Source: Streptomyces flavofungini
Lineage (GTDB): Bacteria; Actinomycetota; Actinomycetes; Streptomycetales; Streptomycetaceae
Assembly (NCBI RefSeq): GCF_014650815.1
Contig: NZ_BMVR01000017.1
Location: 124,001 to 188,000, forward strand
Reading direction: 5' to 3'
Length of the DNA: 64,000 nucleotides
Position 1 is the first letter of the stretch; each line of letters begins with the position of its first letter. Shown piece after piece: positions 54,883 through 62,519 of the stretch. The notes beneath the pieces are model-generated. The model was not told the origin of the DNA. It worked only from the letters and a program-made list of their open reading frames with translations, and searched no databases. The translations under genes were made by a program, and so were the position numbers.

Positions 54883-54996
54883 CGCTCAGCACCCACCCCG
54901 AGCATCCGCACCATCCCGCCACCAGCACATCTACCCGCCCACACGGGAACGCAGCACTAGGGTCTGATTCATCGGGGACACCTGTCTGCCGTTGCC

Positions 54997-57654
54997 CTAC
55001 AGGTGCCCGGTGTCCGTCCCGTAGAAGGCCGCACGCATCATCCCCTGCATGTCGTCGAGCATCGGCATGCGGGGGTTGGCGGGCGCGCACTGGTCCTCGT
55101 AGGCGTTGAGTGCCTGTTGGGGGAGGGCGTCGAGGAAGGTGCGCTCGTCGACGCCGAGCGACTTGAACGACGGCTCGATGCCCACGGCGTCGCGCAGGCG
55201 TTCCACGGCGCGCGCCAGCGATTCCACACCCTCCCGCGGGGTGGCCGCGGGCAGGCCGAGCGTGCGGGCCACGTCCTGGAAGCGTTCGGGTGCGCGGTAG
55301 TTCTCGTACTTCGGCCAGCCCGTGAGCTTGGAGGGGACGGTGCCGTTGTAGCGGATGACGTGGGGCAGCAGGATCGCGTTGGTACGGCCGTGCGCGACAT
55401 GGAAGGTGGCGCCCAGCGTGTGGGACATGGCGTGGACGATGCCGAGGAAGGCGTTGCCGAACGCCATGCCCGCGATGGTGCCGGCGTTGTGCATCTTCTC
55501 GCGGGCCTGCGGCCGGTCCGCCCGCTCGTTCACCGCCGCTTCGATGTTCTCGAAGACCATCCGGATCGCGTGCAGGGCCAGGCCGTCGGTGAAGTCGTTG
55601 GCGTACACCGACACGTATGCCTCGATCGCGTGGGTGAGAGCGTCGAAGCCGCTGTCCGCGGCCAGCGCCGGAGGCAGTTGGGCGGCGAGCAGGGGGTCGA
55701 CGATGGCCACGCTGGGTGTGAGGGCGTAGTCGGCCAACGGGTACTTCTTGCCGGTGGCCGGATCGGATATCACCGCGAAAGGCGTGACCTCGGCGCCGGT
55801 GCCGGAGGTGGTGGGCACGCACACCAGACGGGCGAGGGCACCGAGGACGGGGAAGCGGAAGGCACGCTTGCGGATGTCGGAGAACTTGTGCCGCATGTCG
55901 GCGAAGTCGACCTCCGGCTGCTCGTACAGCAGCCACATCACCTTGGCGGCGTCCATGGGCGAGCCGCCGCCGAGCGCGATGATGGTGTCCGGGCGGAAGT
56001 CCCGCATGAGGCGGGCCCCGTGCTGCACGGAGTCGATGCTGGGCTCCGGCTGGACGTCGTCGATGACCTGGACGGTGACCGGCTCGCGGCGCCGCTGCAG
56101 GACGCGTGTGACACGGTCGACGAAGCCGAGGCGGGTCATGGTCGCGTCGGTGACGACGGTGACGCGGTGGACGTCCGGCATGTCCGCGAGGTAGCGGATG
56201 GCCTGCGGCTCGAAGTAGATCTTCGGCGGGACCTTGAACCACTGCATGTTGTTGCGGCGTGTAGTGAGGCGCTTGATGTTCAGCAGTTGGACGGCGGAGA
56301 CGTTGTTGGACACCGACGTGCTGCCCCACGAGCCGCAGCCCAGCGTCAGCGACGGCAGCAGGTTGTTGTAGATGCCGCCGATGGCGCCCTGCGACGAGGG
56401 GGCGTTGACGATGATCCGAACGGTCTTCACGTGCCTGCCGTAGGCCTCCGCCAGTGCCGGGTCGCCGGTGTGGATGACGGCGCTGTGGCCCTGGCCGTGG
56501 AAGGCGATCATGTCCGCGGCCAGCGCGAAGCCCTGCTGCTCCGAGTCGGCACGCAGAACGGTGAGCACCGGGCAGAGCTTCTCGCGCGTGAGTGGCTCGT
56601 CCCGGCCGACGCCGTCGGCCTCGACGAGGATGAGCGAAGTGTCGTCGGGAACGGCGAAGCCGGCCTGCCGGGCGATCCATGCCGGGCCCTGGCCGACGGC
56701 CGCGGAGTTGACCTTGGGCTCGCAGCCCGAGCCCGCGGCGCCGACGGGGAAGAGGTACGCCTCCAGCTTCGCCTTCTCCTCGGCGGTGGCCAGGTGGGCG
56801 TGCAGGGTGCGGAACTCCGCCAGGGCAGCGTCGTAGATCTCGTCGTCCAGGATGACGGCCTGCTCGGAGGCGCAGATCATGCCGTTGTCGAACGCCTTGG
56901 ACAGCACCAGGTCGTTGACGGCCCGGGGTAGTTGCGCGCTCTTGTGGACGTACGCGGGTACGTTGCCCGCGCCCACTCCAAGGGCGGGCTTGCCGGCCGA
57001 ATAGGCGGCCTTGACCATGGAATTGCCGCCGGTGGCGAGGATCAGCGCGACGCCCGGGTGGCGCATCAGGGTGTCTGTGGCCTCGATGGACGGTGCCCCG
57101 ATCCACTGGACGCAGTGTTCCGGCGCGCCCGCGGCGACCGCCGCGTCGCGTACGACCCGGGCCGCCTCGGCACTGCACCGCTGGGCGGCCGGGTGAAAGG
57201 CGAAGACGATCGGGTTGCGTGTCTTCAGGGCAAGGAGTGCCTTGAAGATGGTCGTGGAGGTGGGGTTGGTGACGGGGGTGATCGCGCACACCACGCCCAC
57301 CGGCTCCGCGATCTCGACGATGTCCTCGAGGTCGTCGCGGGCGATCACACCGACGGTCTTCATCGGGCCCATGCTGTGCGCGACGTGCTCGCAGGCGAAC
57401 ATGTTCTTGACGGCCTTGTCCTCGAACACGCCGCGGCCGGTCTCCGTCACCGCGAGCCGGGCCAGCGCGGTGTGCTGGTCCAGGGCGGCGACCGAGGCCT
57501 TGCTCACGATGTGGTCGACCTGTTCCTGGGTCAGGGACTCGTAGTCGGCGAGTGCCTTGAGCCCGGCCGTCACCAGCCGGTCCACCGCGACAGCGGTGTC
57601 CGTGGTTGTCTCGACGGCGGGACTGGTTCCGGGACGCTCGTCGTGTGCGGTCAT
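54997..57654 (-). CDS. adhE: Bifunctional aldehyde-alcohol dehydrogenase AdhE
   Basis: The enzyme has 885 residues and starts MTAHDERPGTSPAVETTTD, with GGTTCC/GGAGGAACC-type sequence before the ATG at 57654. It reduces acetyl-CoA to ethanol, oxidising two NADH. The N-terminal aldehyde dehydrogenase half has the catalytic Cys261 in NGMICASEQAVI and GAGNVPAYV. The C-terminal iron-dependent alcohol dehydrogenase half has GGGSPMDAAKVMW, TSGTGAEVTPFAVI, GFDALTHAIEAYVS and the iron-binding His residues in MSHTLGATFHVAHGRTNA. The length equals that of E. coli AdhE. It is the natural partner of PFL in mixed-acid fermentation. Two candidate regulatory boxes lie upstream. Confidence 0.95.
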   Translation of the reverse strand: MTAHDERPGTSPAVETTTDTAVAVDRLVTAGLKALADYESLTQEQVDHIVSKASVAALDQHTALARLAVTETGRGVFEDKAVKNMFACEHVAHSMGPMKTVGVIARDDLEDIVEIAEPVGVVCAITPVTNPTSTTIFKALLALKTRNPIVFAFHPAAQRCSAEAARVVRDAAVAAGAPEHCVQWIGAPSIEATDTLMRHPGVALILATGGNSMVKAAYSAGKPALGVGAGNVPAYVHKSAQLPRAVNDLVLSKAFDNGMICASEQAVILDDEIYDAALAEFRTLHAHLATAEEKAKLEAYLFPVGAAGSGCEPKVNSAAVGQGPAWIARQAGFAVPDDTSLILVEADGVGRDEPLTREKLCPVLTVLRADSEQQGFALAADMIAFHGQGHSAVIHTGDPALAEAYGRHVKTVRIIVNAPSSQGAIGGIYNNLLPSLTLGCGSWGSTSVSNNVSAVQLLNIKRLTTRRNNMQWFKVPPKIYFEPQAIRYLADMPDVHRVTVVTDATMTRLGFVDRVTRVLQRRREPVTVQVIDDVQPEPSIDSVQHGARLMRDFRPDTIIALGGGSPMDAAKVMWLLYEQPEVDFADMRHKFSDIRKRAFRFPVLGALARLVCVPTTSGTGAEVTPFAVISDPATGKKYPLADYALTPSVAIVDPLLAAQLPPALAADSGFDALTHAIEAYVSVYANDFTDGLALHAIRMVFENIEAAVNERADRPQAREKMHNAGTIAGMAFGNAFLGIVHAMSHTLGATFHVAHGRTNAILLPHVIRYNGTVPSKLTGWPKYENYRAPERFQDVARTLGLPAATPREGVESLARAVERLRDAVGIEPSFKSLGVDERTFLDALPQQALNAYEDQCAPANPRMPMLDDMQGMMRAAFYGTDTGHL

Positions 57655-57711
57655 GAAAGGTTCCTCCGTCGTCGAGAGCTGAGGCCACGCGGTGGGTGGG
57701 GCGGGGATTCC

Positions 57712-57725
57712 GGCACTTCGGGTCC
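57712..57725. promoter_or_regulatory. Candidate DosR/OsdR-like box 1 of adhE
   Basis: GGCACTTCGGGTCC lies 58 bases upstream of the adhE start. It resembles the core GGGACTWWAGTCCC of DosR sites at most positions. Weak on its own. Confidence 0.35.
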
Positions 57726-57760
57726 GGGGCCGCCACCATGAGCGTCGCGTGCGACCTGCG

Positions 57761-57774
57761 GGGGCCCAAGTGCC
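57761..57774. promoter_or_regulatory. Candidate DosR/OsdR-like box 2 of adhE
   Basis: Read on the minus strand this is GGCACTTGGGCCCC, 107 bases upstream of adhE. With box 1 it forms a two-box arrangement typical of DosR-type promoters. Confidence 0.4.
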
Positions 57775-57858
57775 GTTGGGCACCGCGGGCGGGGCCGACA
57801 GGTAACGGCAGGCCGGGCCGGACGGCCCTCCTTCGGCACCGGCCCGCAGCCGGGTCCG

Positions 57859-60543
57859 TCACCTGCTGTCGGACGTCTCCGTATCGATGAGTGCGGCGCG
57901 CCCGGCCTCGAGGCGGGCCACGGGGACCCGGAACGGGGAGCAGGAGACATAGTCCAGGCCCGCGTTATGGAAGAAGTGGACCGAGGCGGGGTCGCCGCCG
58001 TGCTCACCGCAGACCCCGATCTTCAGGTCGGGCCGCGCCGCACGGCCTTCGGCGACGGCGATCCGGACGAGTCGGCCCACGCCCTCGGGGTCGATCGTCT
58101 CGAACGGGGACACCTTGAAGATGCCCTTGTCCAGGTAGGCGGAGAAGAACGCAGCCTCGACGTCGTCACGGGAGAAGCCCCAGGTGGTCTGGGTGAGGTC
58201 GTTCGTGCCGAAGGAGAAGAACGCCGCCTCCTGCGCGATCCGGCCTGCCGTCAGGGCGGCCCTGGGGAGCTCGATCATGGTGCCGACCGGGCAGTGGACG
58301 GCCATGCCCGAAGTCTCGGAGACAGCGGCGAGCGTCTCCTCCACTTCCTCGCGCACCAGGCGCAGTTCTTCCACCGCGTCGATCAGCGGGACCATGATCT
58401 CCGCCCGGGGATCACCGCCCGCGCGCTTGCGTTCCACGACCGCTTCGGCGATGGCGCGGACCTGCATGGCGACCAGGCCCGGTGCCACCAGGCCGAGGCG
58501 CACGCCGCGCAGGCCGAGCATCGGGTTCTCCTCGTGCATCCGGTTCACGGCTTCCAGGAGTTCGGTGTCGTGGGTGCTGGGAGGGGTGCCCCGGGCCTCG
58601 GCGGTGGCGATGCGGACGGCCAGTTCGGTGCGGTCGGGCAGGAACTCGTGCAACGGCGGGTCGAGGAGGCGGATGGTGACCGGCAGGCCGTCCATCGCCT
58701 CCAGAATGCCGACGAAGTCCTTGCGCTGCAGAGGCAGGAGCGCGTCGAGCGCGCGTACACGGTCGGCGTCGGTGTGGGCGAGGATCATCGCCTCGACCAG
58801 CTTCCGGCGGTCGCCGAGGAACATGTGCTCGGTGCGGCAGAGCCCGATCCCCTCGGCACCGAACCGGCGGGCACGGGCGGCGTCCTCGGGGGTGTCGGCG
58901 TTCGCCCGGACCCCCAGGCGCCGTACGCCGTCGGCCCGGTCGAGGGCACGGGCAACGGCGTCGACCAGGTCGCCGGAGCGCTCACCCGTCTCGAAGTACC
59001 GCATGACCGCGGAGTCGACCAGCGGTGCCGCCCCGGCGTACACGGTGCCCGTGGAGCCGTCGACGGAGATGACCGTGCCCTCCTCGACGGTGATGCCGCC
59101 CGCGATGCAGCGGCGCCCCTGCAGGTCGATGGCGAGGTCTTCGGCGCCGCACACACAGACCTTGCCCATGCCGCGGGCGACCACGGCCGCGTGGCTCGTC
59201 TTCCCGCCCCGGCTGGTGAGCACCGCCTGGGCCGCCACCATGCCGGGCAGATCGTCCGGCGTGGTCTCCTGCCGTACCAGGACGACCTTCTGCCCGGCGG
59301 CGGCGCGACGGACGGCCTCGGCGCAGTCGAACACCGCGGCGCCGACGGCAGCGCCCGGCGAGGCCGGGATGCCGTGCGCCAGCGCGTCTCCGACGGCAGC
59401 TGTGTCGAACCGCGGGAACATCAGCCGGGCGGCGTCGTCGCCGCTGACGCGGGCCAGTGCCTCGTCGGCGGTGATCAGACCCTCGTCGGCGAGCTCGGCG
59501 GCGAGGGTGAACGCGGCCTCGGCGGTGCGTTTGCCCACCCGGGTCTGGAGCATCCACAGGGTGCCCCGCTCGATGGTGAACTCGATGTCGCACAGGTCCC
59601 GGTAGTGGGCTTCCAACGTCCCCAGGCGGTCGCACAGTTGGGTGTACGACGTGGGGTCGAGGCGTCCGAGGTCGGTCAGCGGGACGGTGTTGCGGATGCC
59701 CGCGACGACGTCCTCGCCCTGCGCGTTCGGGAGATAGTCGCCGTAAGGACGGCGGTGTCCGGTGGCCGGATCGCGGGTGAAGGCGACCCCGCTGCCGGAG
59801 TCGGGGCCGAGGTTGCCGAAGACCATGCGCTGTACGTTGACCGCGGTGCCCAGCGTGTCGGGGATGTGTTCGCGCCGGCGGTACAGGCGTGCCCGTTGTC
59901 CGTTCCAGGACTCGAAGACGGCACGGACCGACCGGTGCAGTTGTTCGGTGGGATCCTGCGGGAAGTCCTCGCCGGTCTCGCCGCTGATGAGGTTCTTGTA
60001 CGTCTCGACGAGGCGGGCGAGGTCCGACGCGTCCAGCCGCAGGTCGTCCGGGGCGTTCAGGGAGTCCTTGAGACGGGCGATGGCCGCCTCGAACAGCTCC
60101 GGGGCGACGCCCATGACAGTACTGCCGAACATCTGCACGAGGCGTCGGTAGGAGTCCCAGGCGAAGCGTTCGCTCCCGGACACCTTGGCCAGCCCTCGTA
60201 CGGAGTCGTCGGTGAGCCCGATGTCGAGGATCGTCTCCATCATGCCCGGCATGGAGAAGCGTGCTCCTGACCGGACGGACAGCAGCAGCGGATCGTCCGG
60301 CTGCCCGAGCCGGCGCCCGGCCGACTGCTCCAGGGCGGTGAGGTGTGCGGCGATCTCCTCGGTCAGGCCGTCCGGCTCGGTTCCCGTGGCGAGGAAGGCG
60401 CGGCAGGCCTCAGTCGTCACGGTGAAGCCCGGCGGCACGGGCAGGCCCATCCGCGTCATCTCGGCCAGGTTGGCGCCCTTGCCGCCCAGCAGGTCGGCCA
60501 TGTCGCGACCGCCCTCGGAGAACTCGTACACGTACTGGACCAT
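57859..60543 (-). CDS. ppdK: Pyruvate, phosphate dikinase
   Basis: The enzyme has 894 residues and starts MVQYVYEFSEGGRDMADLLGGKGANLAEM. AAGGAAG lies 11 bases before the ATG at 60543; the GTG at 60555 is too close to it. It interconverts pyruvate, ATP and phosphate with PEP, AMP and pyrophosphate. The order is an N-terminal nucleotide-binding domain (GKGANLAEM, SVRSGARFSMPGMMETILDIG), a central phosphohistidine domain with TSRGGKTSHAAVVARGMGK (His451), and a C-terminal PEP/pyruvate barrel (GLCRTEHMFL, GTNDLTQTTWGFSRDD, GVCGEHGGDP with the catalytic Cys). In the PEP-to-pyruvate direction it yields ATP from pyrophosphate, useful when respiration is limited. Confidence 0.95.
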   Translation of the reverse strand: MVQYVYEFSEGGRDMADLLGGKGANLAEMTRMGLPVPPGFTVTTEACRAFLATGTEPDGLTEEIAAHLTALEQSAGRRLGQPDDPLLLSVRSGARFSMPGMMETILDIGLTDDSVRGLAKVSGSERFAWDSYRRLVQMFGSTVMGVAPELFEAAIARLKDSLNAPDDLRLDASDLARLVETYKNLISGETGEDFPQDPTEQLHRSVRAVFESWNGQRARLYRRREHIPDTLGTAVNVQRMVFGNLGPDSGSGVAFTRDPATGHRRPYGDYLPNAQGEDVVAGIRNTVPLTDLGRLDPTSYTQLCDRLGTLEAHYRDLCDIEFTIERGTLWMLQTRVGKRTAEAAFTLAAELADEGLITADEALARVSGDDAARLMFPRFDTAAVGDALAHGIPASPGAAVGAAVFDCAEAVRRAAAGQKVVLVRQETTPDDLPGMVAAQAVLTSRGGKTSHAAVVARGMGKVCVCGAEDLAIDLQGRRCIAGGITVEEGTVISVDGSTGTVYAGAAPLVDSAVMRYFETGERSGDLVDAVARALDRADGVRRLGVRANADTPEDAARARRFGAEGIGLCRTEHMFLGDRRKLVEAMILAHTDADRVRALDALLPLQRKDFVGILEAMDGLPVTIRLLDPPLHEFLPDRTELAVRIATAEARGTPPSTHDTELLEAVNRMHEENPMLGLRGVRLGLVAPGLVAMQVRAIAEAVVERKRAGGDPRAEIMVPLIDAVEELRLVREEVEETLAAVSETSGMAVHCPVGTMIELPRAALTAGRIAQEAAFFSFGTNDLTQTTWGFSRDDVEAAFFSAYLDKGIFKVSPFETIDPEGVGRLVRIAVAEGRAARPDLKIGVCGEHGGDPASVHFFHNAGLDYVSCSPFRVPVARLEAGRAALIDTETSDSR

Positions 60544-60872
60544 GACGGTGTGCACTTCCTTCCGGCTTCCGGTGTGATGGGGGAGCGGCCGGGCTGAGGT
60601 TGCTCGCCGCGCGGTGCGACCCAGTGGGCGTACGCGGGTGCGCGGCGAGACCGGACCGGGCAGTCCTCGACGGCCACGCGTGCTGAGTCCGTGGCGGTCG
60701 TTGCGCGTGTGCCATACCGTGCCAAGGCTGCGCGTCGGATGGTGAGCGCGCCCGTGGTTCCAGTGTTGATCGAGTCTTCGTGCTGCGGCAGGTACTGAAT
60801 GGGCTCGGAAGTGGGGCCGTTCGGTCCCCGGGCAGGTGGAGACCGGTCCCTGGGCGCGCTGTAGGGAGGGCG
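60544..60872. other. Intergenic region upstream of ppdK
   Basis: About 330 bases lie between the ppdK start and the third Usp stop, both on the minus strand. No gene is seen. It contains a near-palindromic box at 60813-60829. Confidence 0.45.
60813..60829. promoter_or_regulatory. Near-palindromic GGGGCCGTTCGGTCCCC box
   Basis: This 17-base near-perfect palindrome lies 270 bases upstream of ppdK and shares GGGAC/GGCCC half-sites with the boxes near the Usp genes. It could be a regulator site or part of a terminator for the Usp gene. Confidence 0.4.
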
Positions 60873-61766
60873 TCAGTCGTGCGGGACAACGGCGACAGGC
60901 GCGGCGGAGTGGTGCAGCACGGCATGCGCGACCGGTCCGATGCGCATGCCGAGCGTGCGGCGGTGCACCTTGCGGCCGACCACCACCAGGCCGGCCCGCG
61001 TAGTGGCTGAGAGGACGACGCCGGAAGCATGTGACAGCTCCACGGTGTGGGTCACCGGCACCTGAGGGTACGTCTCACGCCATGGCTTCAAGGAGTCTGT
61101 CAGTGCCCTCTCCGCCTGCCCCGTGATCCCGCCCTGCCGCGCGGCCAGCCGTCCGACAGCAGGGCCGTATCCGTACAGCGGCGGCAGGTCGGGTGCGTGG
61201 ACCGCGTGCAGTGTGGCTCCCCGGGCGCCGGCCGTGCTGAACGCGAATTCAAGGAGTGGTGGAGGAATCTCGCTTGGATCCTGCAGGCCGACGACCACTT
61301 CGCCGGTGTCGTGCTCCGTTTCGGCGCCGCCTCGCTCTTGGGCCGGGCGCTGGTCGGTCCGCACCATGACTACCGGGTGCGTCGCCCGGGCCAGAACCTG
61401 CTGTCCGACGGAGCCCAGCAGGAATCCCGCGACGGCCCCGTGGCCACTGGATCCCAGCACGAGCAGCTCGGCTGCCTCCGCCTCGGCCAACAGGACGGCC
61501 GGGGCCGGGTCGGGGACGAGATGTGTGCTGACGTTCAGGCCCGGGTGCCGATCGCGCAGCAGATCCTTGGCTTCTTGCAGGACGGTGAGGGCCCAGCTCT
61601 TCTGCATGTCCAGGTCCTCTGTGACGGGCACGTCCTGCGGACGCCAGACCCAGGCCTGTACGAGACGCAGGGCGAGGCCGCGGCGCTGGGCTTCTCGGGC
61701 GGCCCACTCGGCGGCGGCCAGGCTTTCGGGGGAGCCGTCCAGGCCGGCGGTGACGGTACGAATCAT
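60873..61766 (-). CDS. Universal stress protein, two UspA domains
   Basis: The product has 297 residues and starts MIRTVTAGLDGSPESLAAAEWAA; GGGAGG precedes the ATG at 61766. Domain 1 ends LLVLGSSGHGAVAGFLLGSVGQQVLARATHPVVMV with a complete ATP loop. Domain 2 begins EVVVGLQDPSEIPPPLLEFAF and ends VVGRKVHRRTLGMRIGPVAHAVLHHSAAPVAVVPHD. The last 15 residues are nearly those of the Usp at 34711-35610. It lies upstream of ppdK and adhE on the same strand, but with a 330-base gap. Two candidate boxes sit 90-150 bases upstream of its start. Confidence 0.92.
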   Translation of the reverse strand: MIRTVTAGLDGSPESLAAAEWAAREAQRRGLALRLVQAWVWRPQDVPVTEDLDMQKSWALTVLQEAKDLLRDRHPGLNVSTHLVPDPAPAVLLAEAEAAELLVLGSSGHGAVAGFLLGSVGQQVLARATHPVVMVRTDQRPAQERGGAETEHDTGEVVVGLQDPSEIPPPLLEFAFSTAGARGATLHAVHAPDLPPLYGYGPAVGRLAARQGGITGQAERALTDSLKPWRETYPQVPVTHTVELSHASGVVLSATTRAGLVVVGRKVHRRTLGMRIGPVAHAVLHHSAAPVAVVPHD

Positions 61767-61852
61767 GAAGACCTCCCTGGTCCTGAGTCGCGCGGGCCGT
61801 GCACCGGCGGGCCGGCGGTCTTCCGAGCCTCGTCGTGCCGGGCCCGGGGTTG

Positions 61853-61869
61853 AAGGGGCCGATGGTCCC
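61853..61869 (-). promoter_or_regulatory. Candidate DosR/OsdR-like box 1 upstream of Usp
   Basis: Read on the minus strand the region gives TTCGGGACCATCGGCCCCTT, which matches the DosR 20-mer TTSGGGACTWWAGTCCCSAA at most of its positions and is 87 bases upstream of the Usp start. It is the best such match in the window. Confidence 0.5.
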
Positions 61870-61905
61870 GAACCTGGCCTTGATGCCGCAGACCTCAACG
61901 GGAAA

Positions 61906-61920
61906 GGGACCTTCGGCGTC
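61906..61920 (+). promoter_or_regulatory. Candidate DosR/OsdR-like box 2 upstream of Usp
   Basis: GGGACCTTCGGCGTC lies 50 bases from box 1 and matches one half-site fully and the other partly. Confidence 0.35.
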
Positions 61921-62200
61921 GTGTGGTGGGCTGGGTGGCCTCTCTCGTCCTGTTCGCAGGGCGAGAGAATGGACGTGGGCGGAAGGCTTCCTGGCTCCTT
62001 CCAGGGCGGCAGGTGATGCACGGCAACTGTTCATTTCGGCTGCCGTGGGGTGCCCTGCCGGGGACGTCACGCGGAGGCGGCACCGTCGTGGCGACGGCCG
62101 GGAGCGTGCGGGAGCGCAACCGGCCGTGTGTCCGCACGGATGGTGACCGGGCGGACACTCCGCCGACGGCCGTCGGTGTGCGGGCTCGCGTGGGTGCTGC

Positions 62201-62330
62201 GTCCCCGGAGCCGAAGCCCTCCTCATCCTCCGCACCGTCATCAGCAACGAGGACCTCCCGGCGTACTGGGACTTCCACGTCCACACCGGGCAGCGAAGGC
62301 TCCACCCCGGCACGACCAGGCCAACTGCCA
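62201..62330 (+). pseudogene. Transposase C-terminal remnant
   Basis: The plus-strand frame gives GAEALLILRTVISNEDLPAYWDFHV, then RRLHPGTT. The pattern GAEA(L/V)L.LR.....D...YW.FH is found at the C-terminus of some large transposase families (ISKra4-like in my recollection). Nothing of the catalytic core is present. The assignment is tentative. Confidence 0.4.
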
Positions 62331-62462
62331 ACTCACCGCCTGATCAGCAACCTCACCGGAGAGGAGCTGCACCCATTCCCGACCGCCATGACAGGGGGCG
62401 CGTTGCCTCGCCACGTCCGGCGACTGCCGCCCCGGAGACCGGGGCGGCCCGGCCCGCACATG

Positions 62463-62508
62463 CCCGCAGGGGCGGACGGACCGTGTTCGGTCCGTCCGCC
62501 CCTGCGGG
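62463..62508. terminator. Very long perfect hairpin terminator
   Basis: A perfect 21-base stem (left arm 62463-62483, right arm 62488-62508) with a TGTT loop lies 12 bases beyond the chitinase stop. It is the strongest hairpin in the window and should stop transcription from either side. Confidence 0.85.
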
Positions 62509-62519
62509 TCGTTCGTTCG

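Larger units (their letters stand above)
52248..54957 (-). mobile_element. Decayed IS630-type element, interrupted by a second IS
   Basis: Perfect terminal repeats GTGCTGCGTTCC (reading inwards from both ends) are flanked by TA, the IS630-family target duplication (52246-52247 and 54958-54959). Without the nested element (52684-54180) and its duplicated TTA, about 1.2 kb remain, the normal size. Its transposase gene is split and frameshifted, so it cannot move by itself. It lies 40 bases beyond the adhE stop. Confidence 0.8.
61767..62462. other. Intergenic region with regulatory boxes and a transposase remnant
   Basis: This stretch of about 700 bases has no intact gene. It contains the promoter side of the Usp gene (boxes at 61853-61920) and, on the plus strand, a short piece resembling a transposase C-terminus (62201-62330). 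Confidence 0.45.

Noticed and set aside
54797..57862. 1,021-codon minus-strand frame overlapping adhE in another phase
   Set aside because: Arg/Gly/Pro-rich shadow of adhE; the true frame has both dehydrogenase domains.
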